Positions 35,054 through 43,946 of a DNA stretch of 64,000 nucleotides are shown here, one piece after another. Origin of the DNA: Aerococcaceae bacterium zg-1292 (GTDB lineage: Bacteria > Bacillota > Bacilli > Lactobacillales > Aerococcaceae); the NCBI GenBank assembly GCA_016126655.1, contig CP065955.1:1099001-1163000 (forward strand), written 5' to 3'. The translations under genes and the position numbers were made by a program. Below the pieces are notes generated by a model. The model was not told the DNA's origin. It worked only from the letters and a program-made list of their open reading frames with translations, and searched no databases. Numbering within the stretch: position 1 is the first letter of the stretch; each line of letters begins with the position of its first letter.

Positions 35054-35593
35054 ATGAAAGCAACAAAAGTAATCACAGGATTAAATACACGGTTATCCTA
35101 TTTCAACGGTTGGGAACCGAAGTCGATTAATGGTGGGACTGAAAAGTATTCAGTATCTGTTCTCATTCCTAAAGATGACCTTGAAACATTAAAGAATATT
35201 GAACAAGCCATTGATGCAGCAATTGAAGAGGGGATTGCGAAATTTGGCGGTAAGAAACCTAATAAAGCAGCTATTAAAACACCGCTTCGTGATGGTGATA
35301 TTGAACGGGATGATGAAGCATACAAAGGTTATTACTTCATTAATGCAAACTCACTTACAAAACCCGAGATTGTAGATATGAATGTTCAGCCAATTTTGGA
35401 TCGTAATGAGGTTTATTCAGGATGTTATGCCCGTGTATCCTTATCGTTCTACGCATTTAATTCTAATGGTAACAAAGGAATTGCTTGTGGTTTGGGGAAT
35501 ATCCAAAAAGTTCGTGACGGAGAACCATTAAGTGGCCGTAGTAGTGCAAGTGATGATTTTGCTAGTATCGCTGATGATGATTTTTTAGCTTAG
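35054..35593 (+). CDS. DUF2815 protein, putative ssDNA-binding/annealing protein
   Basis: 179 residues: ATKVITGLNTRLSYFNGWEP at the start, YSVSVLIPKDD, RVSLSFYAFNSNGNKGIACG, and an acidic tail ending DDFASIADDDFLA like the tails of single-strand binding proteins. Pairs with the DUF2800 nuclease one base upstream. AGGTAAAAT provides the ribosome site within the preceding stop region. Confidence 0.85.
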   Translation: MKATKVITGLNTRLSYFNGWEPKSINGGTEKYSVSVLIPKDDLETLKNIEQAIDAAIEEGIAKFGGKKPNKAAIKTPLRDGDIERDDEAYKGYYFINANSLTKPEIVDMNVQPILDRNEVYSGCYARVSLSFYAFNSNGNKGIACGLGNIQKVRDGEPLSGRSSASDDFASIADDDFLA

Positions 35594-35606
35594 GAGGGAT
35601 TATACA

Positions 35607-35729
35607 ATGTTAGAATTACTCGTTTATATTGGACTAGTGGTATGGAATTGTATGGGATTATTCATGTTTTACACATCCATTCGAGATGATATTCGTAATG
35701 AAAAAGAGCGCAAGGAGAAAGAGTCATGA
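35607..35729 (+). CDS. Small single-span membrane protein
   Basis: 40 residues: a hydrophobic helix (MLELLVYIGLVVWNCMGLF) followed by a charged tail rich in Lys/Glu. AGGAGGG lies 9 bases before the ATG. The stop overlaps the start of the next small gene. Unknown role; coupling to its neighbours is the main argument that it is real. Confidence 0.5.
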   Translation: MLELLVYIGLVVWNCMGLFMFYTSIRDDIRNEKERKEKES

Positions 35730-35848
35730 TTATAGATTGTTTCATATTAATAACGATTGGTGCCCTAGTAATAGAATTTGTGGTTAAGCAACTATTGGAT
35801 GTTTATCTATATGTGAGGGAACGTGTAAATGAGAAAATTAAACATTGA
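35726..35848 (+). CDS. Small single-span membrane protein overlapping the polymerase gene
   Basis: 40 residues, hydrophobic helix (ILITIGALVIEFVVKQLL) and a basic tail. GGAGAAAG precedes the ATG, which overlaps the previous stop (ATGA). Its end overlaps the first 20 bases of the polymerase gene. Unknown function. Confidence 0.45.
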   Translation: MIIDCFILITIGALVIEFVVKQLLDVYLYVRERVNEKIKH

Positions 35849-37748
35849 TATCGAGACTTTTTCAAGTGTAAGCTTATCAAAATCAGGTGTTTATAAGTAT
35901 GCAGAGAGTGAGGACTTTCAAGTCCTCCTTTTTTCCTATGCAGTTGACGATGGGGATGTTCAAGTAGTTGATTTAGCAAAAGGTGAAAGGTTACCATCAG
36001 GAATATTGGAGGATTTACAAGATGATTCTGTTTTAAAGTGGGCATTTAATGCACAGTTTGAAAGAGTATGTTTATCTCGATACTTAGGAATTCATTTAAA
36101 CCCGTTATCTTGGCGATGTACGATGGTGTGGTCTGCTTATATGGGACTTCCATTATCACTTGAAGGTGTAGGTGCAGTACTTGGTCTTGAAGAACAAAAA
36201 TTAAAAACAGGAAAAGATTTAATTCGATATTTTTGTGTACCATGTACGCCTACTAAATCAAACGGGCAAAGAACAAGAAACTATTTTTTTCATAATGAGG
36301 ATAAATGGCGACAATTTAAAGCGTATAACAAGCGAGATGTGGAAGTTGAAATGGCGATTGCAAGAAAGTTAGATAAATTTCAAGTGCCCAACTTTATATG
36401 GGATGAGTATGTATTGGATCAAATAATAAACGACCGTGGTATTCAAATTGATAGTGAATTTGTTCAACAAGCCATTCAAATTGATGAACAGAATCGAACC
36501 TTACTTTTAGAAGAACAACAGCGCCTTACGCAGTTAGATAATCCAAACTCGGTAGTGCAACTATCCGAGTGGTTAACTAAACAAGGTATGGAAGTGACGA
36601 GTTTAGATAAAAAGTCAGTAAATGAATTGTTACAAATTGTAGAGGGAAAAGTGGCACAAGTCCTTTATTTAAGGCAGCAGCTTGCAAAATCATCAGTTAA
36701 AAAGTATCAAGCGATGCAGCTAGTTGCCTGTAAAGATAATCGATGTCGAGGTATGTTTCAATTTTTTGGAGCCAATCGTACGGGACGGTTTAGCGGTAGA
36801 TTGGTTCAATTACAAAATCTTCCTCAAAATCATATGAAAGACTTAAAAGAAGCTAGAGAGCTTGTAAAACAAAGTGATATAGAAGCGTTAAGCATACTAT
36901 ATTATGACACCTCTAGAGTTTTATCTGAGTTAATCCGTACGGCATTTATTCCAAATGGCTTATTTTATGTGGTTGATTTTTCAGCGATTGAAGCTCGAGT
37001 AATTGCATGGCTCGCCAAGGAAACATGGCGAGAAAATCTGTTTAAAAAAGGCGGAGACATTTATTGTATGTCCGCTAGTCAAATGTTTGGTGTACCCGTT
37101 GAAAAACACGGGGTTAATGGCGAATTACGGCAAAAAGGTAAAATTGCCGAATTGGCCTGTGGTTACGGGGGATCAGTAGGCGCATTAACTGCGATGGGTG
37201 CACTTGAAATGGGTCTGAAACAAGAAGAACTTCAACCATTAGTGAATGCTTGGCGTGGTTCGAATCAAAAAATAGTGAAGTTGTGGTGGGCAGTTGATAA
37301 GTGTGTTAAAGCAACGGTTAAAGAGAGAAAGACGACCATAACGCATGGGATAACTTTTACTTATCAAAGTGGCATGTTGTTTATTACATTACCGAGTGGA
37401 AGAAGACTCACTTACATCAAGCCACGGATTGGAGAGAATAAATTCGGTGGAGAGTCTGTGACCTATGAAGGGATTGGTTCTACTAAAAAATGGGAACGTA
37501 TCGAAAGTTACGGACCAAAATTTGTCGAAAATATTGTTCAAGCGATCGCAAGAGATATTTTAATGTATGCCATGATTAATTTAAAAGATTATTCGATTGT
37601 TGCTCATGTGCATGATGAGGTGATTATTGAAGCAAAAGATGCTTCTTTAGATGAAATTTGTCGAATCATGCGACAAGTACCACCGTGGGCAAATGGATTA
37701 ATCTTAGATGCAGATGGTTATACCTGTGAATTCTATAAAAAAGATTAG
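35829..37748 (+). CDS. Phage DNA polymerase, family A
   Basis: 639 residues. The N-terminal 3'-5' exonuclease domain has LNIDIETFSS (Asp-x-Glu) and a later YNKRDVEVEMAI. The polymerase domain has GRFSGRLVQLQNLP, motif A VDFSAIEARVIAWLAKE, motif B RQKGKIAELACGYGGSVGAL and motif C VAHVHDEVIIEA. It replicates phage DNA with the VapE-type primase-helicase encoded further on. ATG 35829 follows GTGAGGGA. Confidence 0.92.
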   Translation: MRKLNIDIETFSSVSLSKSGVYKYAESEDFQVLLFSYAVDDGDVQVVDLAKGERLPSGILEDLQDDSVLKWAFNAQFERVCLSRYLGIHLNPLSWRCTMVWSAYMGLPLSLEGVGAVLGLEEQKLKTGKDLIRYFCVPCTPTKSNGQRTRNYFFHNEDKWRQFKAYNKRDVEVEMAIARKLDKFQVPNFIWDEYVLDQIINDRGIQIDSEFVQQAIQIDEQNRTLLLEEQQRLTQLDNPNSVVQLSEWLTKQGMEVTSLDKKSVNELLQIVEGKVAQVLYLRQQLAKSSVKKYQAMQLVACKDNRCRGMFQFFGANRTGRFSGRLVQLQNLPQNHMKDLKEARELVKQSDIEALSILYYDTSRVLSELIRTAFIPNGLFYVVDFSAIEARVIAWLAKETWRENLFKKGGDIYCMSASQMFGVPVEKHGVNGELRQKGKIAELACGYGGSVGALTAMGALEMGLKQEELQPLVNAWRGSNQKIVKLWWAVDKCVKATVKERKTTITHGITFTYQSGMLFITLPSGRRLTYIKPRIGENKFGGESVTYEGIGSTKKWERIESYGPKFVENIVQAIARDILMYAMINLKDYSIVAHVHDEVIIEAKDASLDEICRIMRQVPPWANGLILDADGYTCEFYKKD

Positions 37749-37788
37749 GAGTGAGGTTAATTTCTCACTCTTTTTTGTTGCCTGTGAT
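37749..37788 (+). terminator. Intra-operon terminator with conserved follow-on sequence (copy 3)
   Basis: GAGTGAG / CTCACTC stem, T6, then GTTGCCTGTGAT, starting one base after the polymerase stop codon. Homologous to 33341-33381. Confidence 0.75.
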
Positions 37789-37889
37789 GTAAAGGGCGGT
37801 AAAAAATAAATAGTTTGGTACTTAACCACTCATTTTTAGTCCTTTATCTACTGAGAACTAAATCTCAAATAATAAAGGAGGTCATTGAA

Positions 37890-38744
37890 ATGACGAAAAT
37901 ACAAATTTTTTCAAACAATGAATTTGGCACTGTAAGAACCGTAATGGTTGATGGGAATCCAATGTTTATTGGAAAAGATGTAGCAGAGATACTGGAGTAC
38001 CGAAACGGTAGTCGAGATATCAACCGACATGTGGATAGAGAGGATAGACAAAAAATGATGATTTCTGACGGTAGTCAACTAAGAGAAACAGTAATAATCA
38101 ACGAATCTGGTCTATATAGCTTAATTCTATCAAGTCATATGCCAAAGGCTAAGGCATTTAAGCGGTGGGTAACGACAGAGGTGCTACCATCCATTCGTAA
38201 GACTGGTGTGTATGCAATGGATTATTTGCTTGATAATCCGGACATCGCAATCGCAGCGTTTATCACACTGAAAAAAGAACGAGAACGTAATAAAACGCTG
38301 ACGCATACCATTGACATTCAAAATCAACAAATTTGCGAACTGAAACCGAAAGCGAATTACTATGATGTCATTTTAAGCAGTACAGATGTCATTTCAATGA
38401 GTGTTTTATCAAAAGATTATGGTAAATCAGCACAGTGGATGAACAACAAGTTGCACGAATTAGGTATTCAATACAAACAAGGGAAGACATGGTTGCTATA
38501 TCAAAAATATGCCTCTATGGGCTATACCGATACTAAAACACATTCTTACTCACGAGGTAATGGGAGCCAAGGGTCAAGTGTCCATACTTATTGGACTCAA
38601 AAAGGGCGTTTGTTTATCTACGATTTATTAAAAGAAAATTGCATTTTACCGTTAATGGAACAGGGGAACAAAACATTGTCAAAATCAACTAGTCAAGTAA
38701 TGAAAGAAAAAGTGACGGAGTTTAAGCCCTTAGTCTATATCTGA
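37890..38744 (+). CDS. Phage antirepressor (Bro-N plus KilAC domains)
   Basis: 284 residues. The N-terminal Bro domain has VDGNPMFIGKDVAEILEYRN and NESGLYSLILSSHMPKAKAF. The C-terminal KilAC domain has ANYYDVILSSTDVISMSVLS and ALGW-like TWLLYQKYASMGY. It probably interferes with a repressor to favour induction. Start at ATG 37890 behind AAAGGAGGTC. The last ~15 residues (from MKEKVTEF) appear to come from a fused neighbouring gene. Confidence 0.85.
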   Translation: MTKIQIFSNNEFGTVRTVMVDGNPMFIGKDVAEILEYRNGSRDINRHVDREDRQKMMISDGSQLRETVIINESGLYSLILSSHMPKAKAFKRWVTTEVLPSIRKTGVYAMDYLLDNPDIAIAAFITLKKERERNKTLTHTIDIQNQQICELKPKANYYDVILSSTDVISMSVLSKDYGKSAQWMNNKLHELGIQYKQGKTWLLYQKYASMGYTDTKTHSYSRGNGSQGSSVHTYWTQKGRLFIYDLLKENCILPLMEQGNKTLSKSTSQVMKEKVTEFKPLVYI

Positions 38745-38957
38745 GCACCGTATCGAGGTGATACAGAAAAACACATTCAAGATGCATTGTCGATGAATAT
38801 TATCTTACTTGGAAAATATCAAGAAGTATGGGTATTTGGCAATCGTATCACAGAAGGCATGACAGAAGAATTAATAGTCGCAAAACGTAGACGACAACCA
38901 ATTAGATATTTCAGTGAGGAGTGTGTAGAAATTGATGAAGATAGCGTATGGGAATAA
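38700..38957 (+). pseudogene. DUF4406-like gene remnant fused in frame to the antirepressor
   Basis: Reading on in the antirepressor frame past its TGA (38742-38744) gives APYRGDTEKHIQDALSMNII, then VWVFGNRITEGMTEEL and RRRQPIRYFSEECVEID, the ends of DUF4406/nucleoside-deoxyribosyltransferase-like phage proteins. The TGA stands where a Cys or Ser codon is expected (VYI-x-APYRGD), and about 35 central residues are missing. The frame ends inside the VapE gene. Confidence 0.6.
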
Positions 38958-41241
38958 ACGAACAGATAAACTATGGAAAAATAGTGAAATTACTTGGGAT
39001 GAATTTTGTGAGAGATTAAAAACACCCATCACGACAACTGAAAGTGTGTCAGAGTATCAGAAAATGTCTAAAAGCCAACAATCAGATATTAAGGATGTTG
39101 GTGGATTTGTAGCAGGACATTTAAAGGAAGGTAGACGTAAAAAGGGATACGTATTGAGTCGTTCGATGGTTACATTAGATATGGATTTTGGAACAGCAAA
39201 TATTTGGGAAGAGTTAACGTTACTTTTTCCATACCGTTGTTTGCTATATTCAACCCATAGCCACCGAGTGGATAGTCCTCGGTATCGTTTAATCATTCCG
39301 CTAAGTCGTGATGTAAGTTCGGAAGAATACGGTGCAGTGGCACGCATGCTTGCTAAAGAGATTGGGATTGATTTATTCGATATTACTACCTATGACGTGG
39401 AACGTTTGATGTATTGGCCATCGGTGTCTAAAGACAGTGATTATCTATTTGAAGTACAAGATGGACCTTTACTCAACCCTGATGATGAACTCAAAAAGTA
39501 TGATGATTGGGCAGATATGACAACATGGCCAGTGTCATCAAAAGAATCACAAGTCATTAAGAAAAATGCTATGACACAAAAAGACCCATTAACCAAAAAA
39601 GGTGTAGTAGGTGCGTTCTGTCGTACCTATACTATTACTGAAACTATTGAGAAGTTTTTAACGAATATCTATCAACCATCAACCGTTCCTAATCGTTATG
39701 ATCATATCGGTTCAACATCGAGTGCGGGTGTGGTGGTGTATGATGATAAGTTCGTTTACAGCCATCATGCCAGTGACCCAGCTAGTGGTAAGCTACTAAA
39801 CGCTTTTGACTTAGTGCGTGTCCATAAGTTTGGTGATGAAGATAAAAAGGAAATGTGGGAGTTTGCTAGTCTAGACGTTGCGGTTAAACGGACACTCTTA
39901 GAAGAAAGAAAGCAACAAGCGATTCTTGATTTTAAGAGTGATGATGATTGGCAAAAAAGGTTAACCTATCATCAGAAAACAGGTATTGTTGAAAACACAC
40001 TTCGTAATTTGATGTTGATTTTAGAAAATGACGACAACCTAAAGTCATTGGTTTTTAATCAATTATTAGATGGTATGGAGATAAAAGGAATTGTACCTTG
40101 GAAACATCCATCTAAATATTGGAGAGATGCCGATGACGCACAGTTAATTTCTTATGTTGATTTAACCTATGGCACATTTTCTAGTCGTAATTATGAAATT
40201 GCTGTAACCAAAGTGACTGATGATCGCAGTTATCATCCCATTCGTGAGTATTTAGATGCGCTTCCTGAATGGGATAAAGTACAACGAGTAGATACTTTAT
40301 TAATTGATTACCTTGGTGCGCCTGATAACGAATATGTACGAGCTGTAACACGAAAAATGTTATGTGCTGCTGTGAAACGAGTTCAACAACCTGGGTGCAA
40401 ATTTGACACGATGCTAGTATTAAATGGTCCTCAAGGAGTGGGTAAATCAACCTTAATCTCCAAATTGGCCGGTGAGTGGTTTTCTGATAGTTTACATTTG
40501 TCGGATACTAAGGACAAAACCGCCGCAGAGAAATTACAAGGGTATTGGATATTAGAAATCGGGGAATTGGCAGGACTTCGAAAAGCAGAAGTGGAAACAC
40601 TACGTTCGTTTTTATCCAGACAAAATGATGTCTATCGTGCTGCTTTTGGCAGACGTGCCACACAACACCCACGGCAGTGTATTTTTATAGGGACAACGAA
40701 CGCTGAAACAGGATATTTACGTGATACAACAGGGAATAGACGATTTTGGCCAGTACACGTGAATGGCAAAGGCAATAAGCAATCGTGGGAATTAACCAGT
40801 GAGCTAGTGTCGCAAATATGGTCAGAAGTTAAAAGCTATGTAATGTCTGGAGAAAAACTTTACCTTGATGATAAACAAGTCTTGATGGCAAAAGAAGAAC
40901 AGCGTGAAGCCATGGAAGCAGATGAACGTGAAGGCTTAGTGAAAGATTATCTTGATTTGTATTTACCTGAAAATTGGCATACTATGAGCCTTTATGAGCG
41001 TAGAAATTATATTAGTGGAGAATTTGAATTCGGTGATGTGAACAATAAAGGTGTTCTCGTGCGTGATTCTGTTTGTACGTTAGAAATTTGGTGTGAATGT
41101 TTTGGTAAAGAGCGTGCCAATATTAAACGTTCCGATTCAAATGATATCATCTCCATTTTAGTAAAACTAGGTTGGATTCGTGAACATCAGAAGAAGCGTT
41201 TCGCAATTTATGGACCACAATATTATTATGTACCTAAGTAG
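38935..41241 (+). CDS. VapE-type phage primase-helicase
   Basis: 768 residues. The N-terminal third resembles an archaeo-eukaryotic-type primase (VTLDMDFGTANIWEELTLLF, RYRLIIPLSRDV). The C-terminal half is a superfamily 3-like P-loop ATPase (PF05272): LVLNGPQGVGKSTLISKLAG, ILEIGELAGLRKAEVETL, then RQCIFIGTTNAETGYLRD and TGNRRFWPV. It would open and prime the phage origin. ATG 38935 is favoured over TTG 38932. Confidence 0.9.
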   Translation: MKIAYGNKRTDKLWKNSEITWDEFCERLKTPITTTESVSEYQKMSKSQQSDIKDVGGFVAGHLKEGRRKKGYVLSRSMVTLDMDFGTANIWEELTLLFPYRCLLYSTHSHRVDSPRYRLIIPLSRDVSSEEYGAVARMLAKEIGIDLFDITTYDVERLMYWPSVSKDSDYLFEVQDGPLLNPDDELKKYDDWADMTTWPVSSKESQVIKKNAMTQKDPLTKKGVVGAFCRTYTITETIEKFLTNIYQPSTVPNRYDHIGSTSSAGVVVYDDKFVYSHHASDPASGKLLNAFDLVRVHKFGDEDKKEMWEFASLDVAVKRTLLEERKQQAILDFKSDDDWQKRLTYHQKTGIVENTLRNLMLILENDDNLKSLVFNQLLDGMEIKGIVPWKHPSKYWRDADDAQLISYVDLTYGTFSSRNYEIAVTKVTDDRSYHPIREYLDALPEWDKVQRVDTLLIDYLGAPDNEYVRAVTRKMLCAAVKRVQQPGCKFDTMLVLNGPQGVGKSTLISKLAGEWFSDSLHLSDTKDKTAAEKLQGYWILEIGELAGLRKAEVETLRSFLSRQNDVYRAAFGRRATQHPRQCIFIGTTNAETGYLRDTTGNRRFWPVHVNGKGNKQSWELTSELVSQIWSEVKSYVMSGEKLYLDDKQVLMAKEEQREAMEADEREGLVKDYLDLYLPENWHTMSLYERRNYISGEFEFGDVNNKGVLVRDSVCTLEIWCECFGKERANIKRSDSNDIISILVKLGWIREHQKKRFAIYGPQYYYVPK

Positions 41242-41502
41242 TGTTCTTGAGAGCGTTCCAAGAAAAATGTGCATTTTAAAAATATTAGGTACACAGTTAG
41301 CAAACGTATCGTACCTAAGTTTTAGTTATAGGAACATTTCATAGGCACGTCAGTGAAAAGTTATCGTATCAGGCTTTTTACTGGTTAGTGTTCCTATGTT
41401 CTTATTATTATAAATAATATAAATATATAAGAAATAGAGAGATAGATACAGTATATACACGTATATAAACTATATAGAGAAAATTTGAGAGGAATTAGCA
41501 CA
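41242..41502. other. Non-coding region with inverted repeats and AT-rich tract; candidate replication origin
   Basis: GTACCTAAGT occurs at 41230-41239 and 41311-41320, with its inverse TTAGGTAC at 41285-41292. A 9-bp inverted repeat ATAGGAACA / TGTTCCTAT spans 41328-41336 and 41389-41397. From about 41400 the sequence is almost pure A/T for 80 bp. No gene is seen. Confidence 0.4.
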
Positions 41503-41778
41503 GTGAGAGAAAAACAAATCGAACAAAAATTAGTAATTGAAGTGAAAAAATCAGATGGATTGTGTTTCAAGCTAACAGGGATGATTGGTATTCCTGATCG
41601 GATGGTATTAATGCCTCATGGAAAGATAGGCTTTGTAGAAGTAAAGGCTCTTGGTAAAAAGCCGAGAGCTATCCAAGTTAAGCGAATCACACTGTTGAGA
41701 GGTTTAGGGTTTAAGTGCTTCGTACTTGATGATGTGGCAAAGATTGGAGGGATTATCCATGAAATACAATCCACATAA
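41503..41778 (+). CDS. VRR-NUC domain nuclease
   Basis: 91 residues: a stand-alone VRR-NUC fold with GIPDRMVLMPHG and FVEVKALGKKP carrying the PD and ExK catalytic residues. Such proteins regularly sit directly before an SNF2 helicase in this phage type. GTG 41503 is favoured, ten bases after AGAGG; a TTG at 41485 overlaps that site. Overlaps the next gene by 20 nt. Confidence 0.85.
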   Translation: MREKQIEQKLVIEVKKSDGLCFKLTGMIGIPDRMVLMPHGKIGFVEVKALGKKPRAIQVKRITLLRGLGFKCFVLDDVAKIGGIIHEIQST

Positions 41779-43102
41779 GTATCAACAGTTTGCGTATGAA
41801 TTTATTTTAAAGAACGATGTGTCAGCGTTATTGCTTGATTGCGGACTTGGAAAAAGTATTATCACTTTAACAGCTATTGATGAGTTAATGCTTGATTATT
41901 TTGAAGTATCAAAAGTATTAGTTATTGCACCACTTCGTGTAGCGAGTGCGACATGGCCAAGTGAAATTGATAAATGGTCACACTTAAAGCATTTAACTTA
42001 TTCAGTCGTAATTGGTAGTGAGAAAGAACGACAACAAGCACTAAGTCAAAAAGCCCATATCTATATCATCAATCGTGAGAATGTGGATTGGTTAGTAAAC
42101 AAGAGTAATCATAGGTTTGACTTTGACATGGTTGTTATTGATGAAATGAGTTCCTTCAAATCATACAGTTCGAAACGTGTAAAATCACTGTTGAAAGTAA
42201 GGCCGTATATCAAACGTATTGTTGGATTGACTGGTACACCAAGTAGTAATGGTTTAATGGACTTATGGGCTCAGTTTAGAATACTGGATTTTGGAGAAAG
42301 ACTGGGGCGCTATATCAGTCACTATCGGAATAATTATTTTATCCCAGATAAACGAAATGGCGCAATTATTTTTAGTTATAAGCCGCAAGTCGATGCAGAG
42401 GAACGAATCTATACAGCAATCGAAGATATTACGATTTCCATGAAAGCGAAAGATTATCTCCAACTACCAGAGTGTGTGATGAATGAAGTGGTTGTTCGTC
42501 TTGATGATAAAGAACAAAAAATATATGACACCTTAAAACAAGAAATGATTACCACAGTCAAAGGTGTTGAAATAGATGCTGTGAATGCCGCAAGCTTATC
42601 GAATAAACTGTTACAAATGGCGAATGGCACAGTATATGACGAAAATAAAGTAATGCATACCATTCACGATAAAAAGTTGGATGCGCTAGAAGATTTAATT
42701 GAATCTGCCAATGGAAAACCTGTGTTAGCGGCTTATTGGTTTCAAAGTGATCGTGACAGAATCATGAAACGTTTTGATGTGCGAGAAATTAAAACCGCTC
42801 AAGATATTGCGGATTGGAATGATGGTAAAATATCTGTTGCTTTAATTCATCCAGCAAGTGCAGGTCATGGACTTAATTTACAACAAGGTGGGTCGACATT
42901 GATTTGGTATTCACTCACTTGGTCATTGGAGTTGTACCAACAAACGAATGCACGGCTTTATCGCCAAGGACAACAAGATACAGTCGTTATCCATCATATC
43001 TTGACGAAAAGGACAATTGACTTTGATGTGATGAAAGCATTAAAACAAAAAGATAAAATACAAACGGCACTAATGAACGCAGTTAAAGCAAATCTTGAGT
43101 AG
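41759..43102 (+). CDS. SNF2-family DEAD/DEAH helicase
   Basis: 447 residues. Walker A DCGLGKSIITL near residue 28, VLVIAPLRVASATWPSEIDK, motif II VVIDEMSSFKS, motif III GLTGTPSSNGLMD, and C-terminal helicase motifs HGLNLQQGGSTLIWYSL and QQTNARLYRQGQ. Likely remodels or unwinds DNA in phage replication together with the VRR-NUC nuclease. ATG 41759 follows GGAGGG. Confidence 0.9.
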   Translation: MKYNPHKYQQFAYEFILKNDVSALLLDCGLGKSIITLTAIDELMLDYFEVSKVLVIAPLRVASATWPSEIDKWSHLKHLTYSVVIGSEKERQQALSQKAHIYIINRENVDWLVNKSNHRFDFDMVVIDEMSSFKSYSSKRVKSLLKVRPYIKRIVGLTGTPSSNGLMDLWAQFRILDFGERLGRYISHYRNNYFIPDKRNGAIIFSYKPQVDAEERIYTAIEDITISMKAKDYLQLPECVMNEVVVRLDDKEQKIYDTLKQEMITTVKGVEIDAVNAASLSNKLLQMANGTVYDENKVMHTIHDKKLDALEDLIESANGKPVLAAYWFQSDRDRIMKRFDVREIKTAQDIADWNDGKISVALIHPASAGHGLNLQQGGSTLIWYSLTWSLELYQQTNARLYRQGQQDTVVIHHILTKRTIDFDVMKALKQKDKIQTALMNAVKANLE

Positions 43103-43145
43103 GAGTTCTAAAGAGAACTTATCTCAGTAACATCGGAGGTAAGAC

Positions 43146-43577
43146 ATGAAAGCGAAAGATTTTTTTATAATGATAAAACAACTTGAAAACCAAATCGAAT
43201 CAAAACAGTATATGGCACAAACCTATCGTACATTAGCTGAGGGCGTAAGGTCTCCTGTATATTCTGACATGCCAAACAGTCCAAATCGTCAACTAGAGCC
43301 GATGGCTGCAGCATTAATGAAAGCAGTCGAGATTGAAGAAGAAATAAAATCGCTAGAATATGAATTGACTCAAAAGAAAGCAGATGTGATTGATTTGATT
43401 TCTAAACTGGAAAAGGATCATCAAATTGTATTGATTAAAAGGTACTTTGAAAAGAAATCTTGGGGAGAAATTGCAGCAAGTATGTATTACACAGAGCGCT
43501 GGATTTATAAGATGCATGGCACTGCATTGAAAAAACTTGATGAATTGTTCAGTCGAGTTCAGTTGAGTTCATGTTAG
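43146..43577 (+). CDS. DUF1492/RinA-ArpU-like late gene regulator
   Basis: 143 residues with a long N-terminal helical region and a sigma region 4-like end: DLISKLEKDHQIVLIKRYFE then WGEIAASMYYTERWIYKMHG. In many phages proteins of this position and size switch on the packaging and structural genes. The 3' end of the gene overlaps five 10-bp repeats leading into a promoter, which fits that role. GGAGGTAAG precedes the ATG. Confidence 0.75.
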   Translation: MKAKDFFIMIKQLENQIESKQYMAQTYRTLAEGVRSPVYSDMPNSPNRQLEPMAAALMKAVEIEEEIKSLEYELTQKKADVIDLISKLEKDHQIVLIKRYFEKKSWGEIAASMYYTERWIYKMHGTALKKLDELFSRVQLSSC

Positions 43578-43617
43578 TTCAGTAGTATTCAGTTCTTATG
43601 TTGTGGTATTATATAAT
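43547..43617 (+). promoter_or_regulatory. Five 10-bp direct repeats upstream of a -10 element; putative late promoter
   Basis: GTTCAGTCGA, GTTCAGTTGA, GTTCATGTTA, GTTCAGTAGT, ATTCAGTT start at 43547, 43557, 43567, 43577 and 43587, exactly one helical turn apart. TATAAT lies at 43612-43617 with no proper -35; the last repeat covers that position. This is the layout of an activator-dependent promoter. Confidence 0.7.
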
Positions 43618-43690
43618 CAGAAAAAATATAAAGATTGTCATACAAACAATCATTTTATAAAACGAACTTAATTACAGGGATGATTGTTTA

Positions 43691-43897
43691 ATGATAATCA
43701 TTAGTTTAAAAGTGGCCAGAGTTAATGCAAACTTGCCGTTGATTGAGGCGTTGAATCAATTAAGTATAATTAACGATACCTTATGTCGATATGAAAAAGA
43801 TTCAACGCAAATTCCAATATCGCTGATGAATAAAACGGTTGTGTTATATAATATACCAATTGAAAATATATTTTGGCAAGATGTCAGAGTTCAATAA
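43691..43897 (+). CDS. Small Cro/CI-like helix-turn-helix protein
   Basis: 68 residues: ISLKVARVNANLPLIEALNQ, LSIINDTLCRYEKDS and NIPIENIFW match the XRE-type phage HTH outline (usually ISLKAARVNAGLTQ..). The turn region is somewhat degenerate (NLPLIEA for the usual T-Q-E-A), so DNA binding may be weakened. It lies between the late promoter and a terminator and would be the first gene of that transcript. Confidence 0.65.
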   Translation: MIIISLKVARVNANLPLIEALNQLSIINDTLCRYEKDSTQIPISLMNKTVVLYNIPIENIFWQDVRVQ

Positions 43898-43928
43898 GAC
43901 TCGGTAGTTTCATACTACTGGGTCTTTT
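43896..43928 (+). terminator. Terminator-like hairpin before the HNH gene
   Basis: AAGACTCGGTAGT / ACTACTGGGTCTT stem with two G-U pairs, 5-nt loop, T-rich end. It begins at the stop codon of the HTH gene and would attenuate the late transcript. Confidence 0.6.
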
Positions 43929-43946
43929 CATATGGAGGGAATTAAG

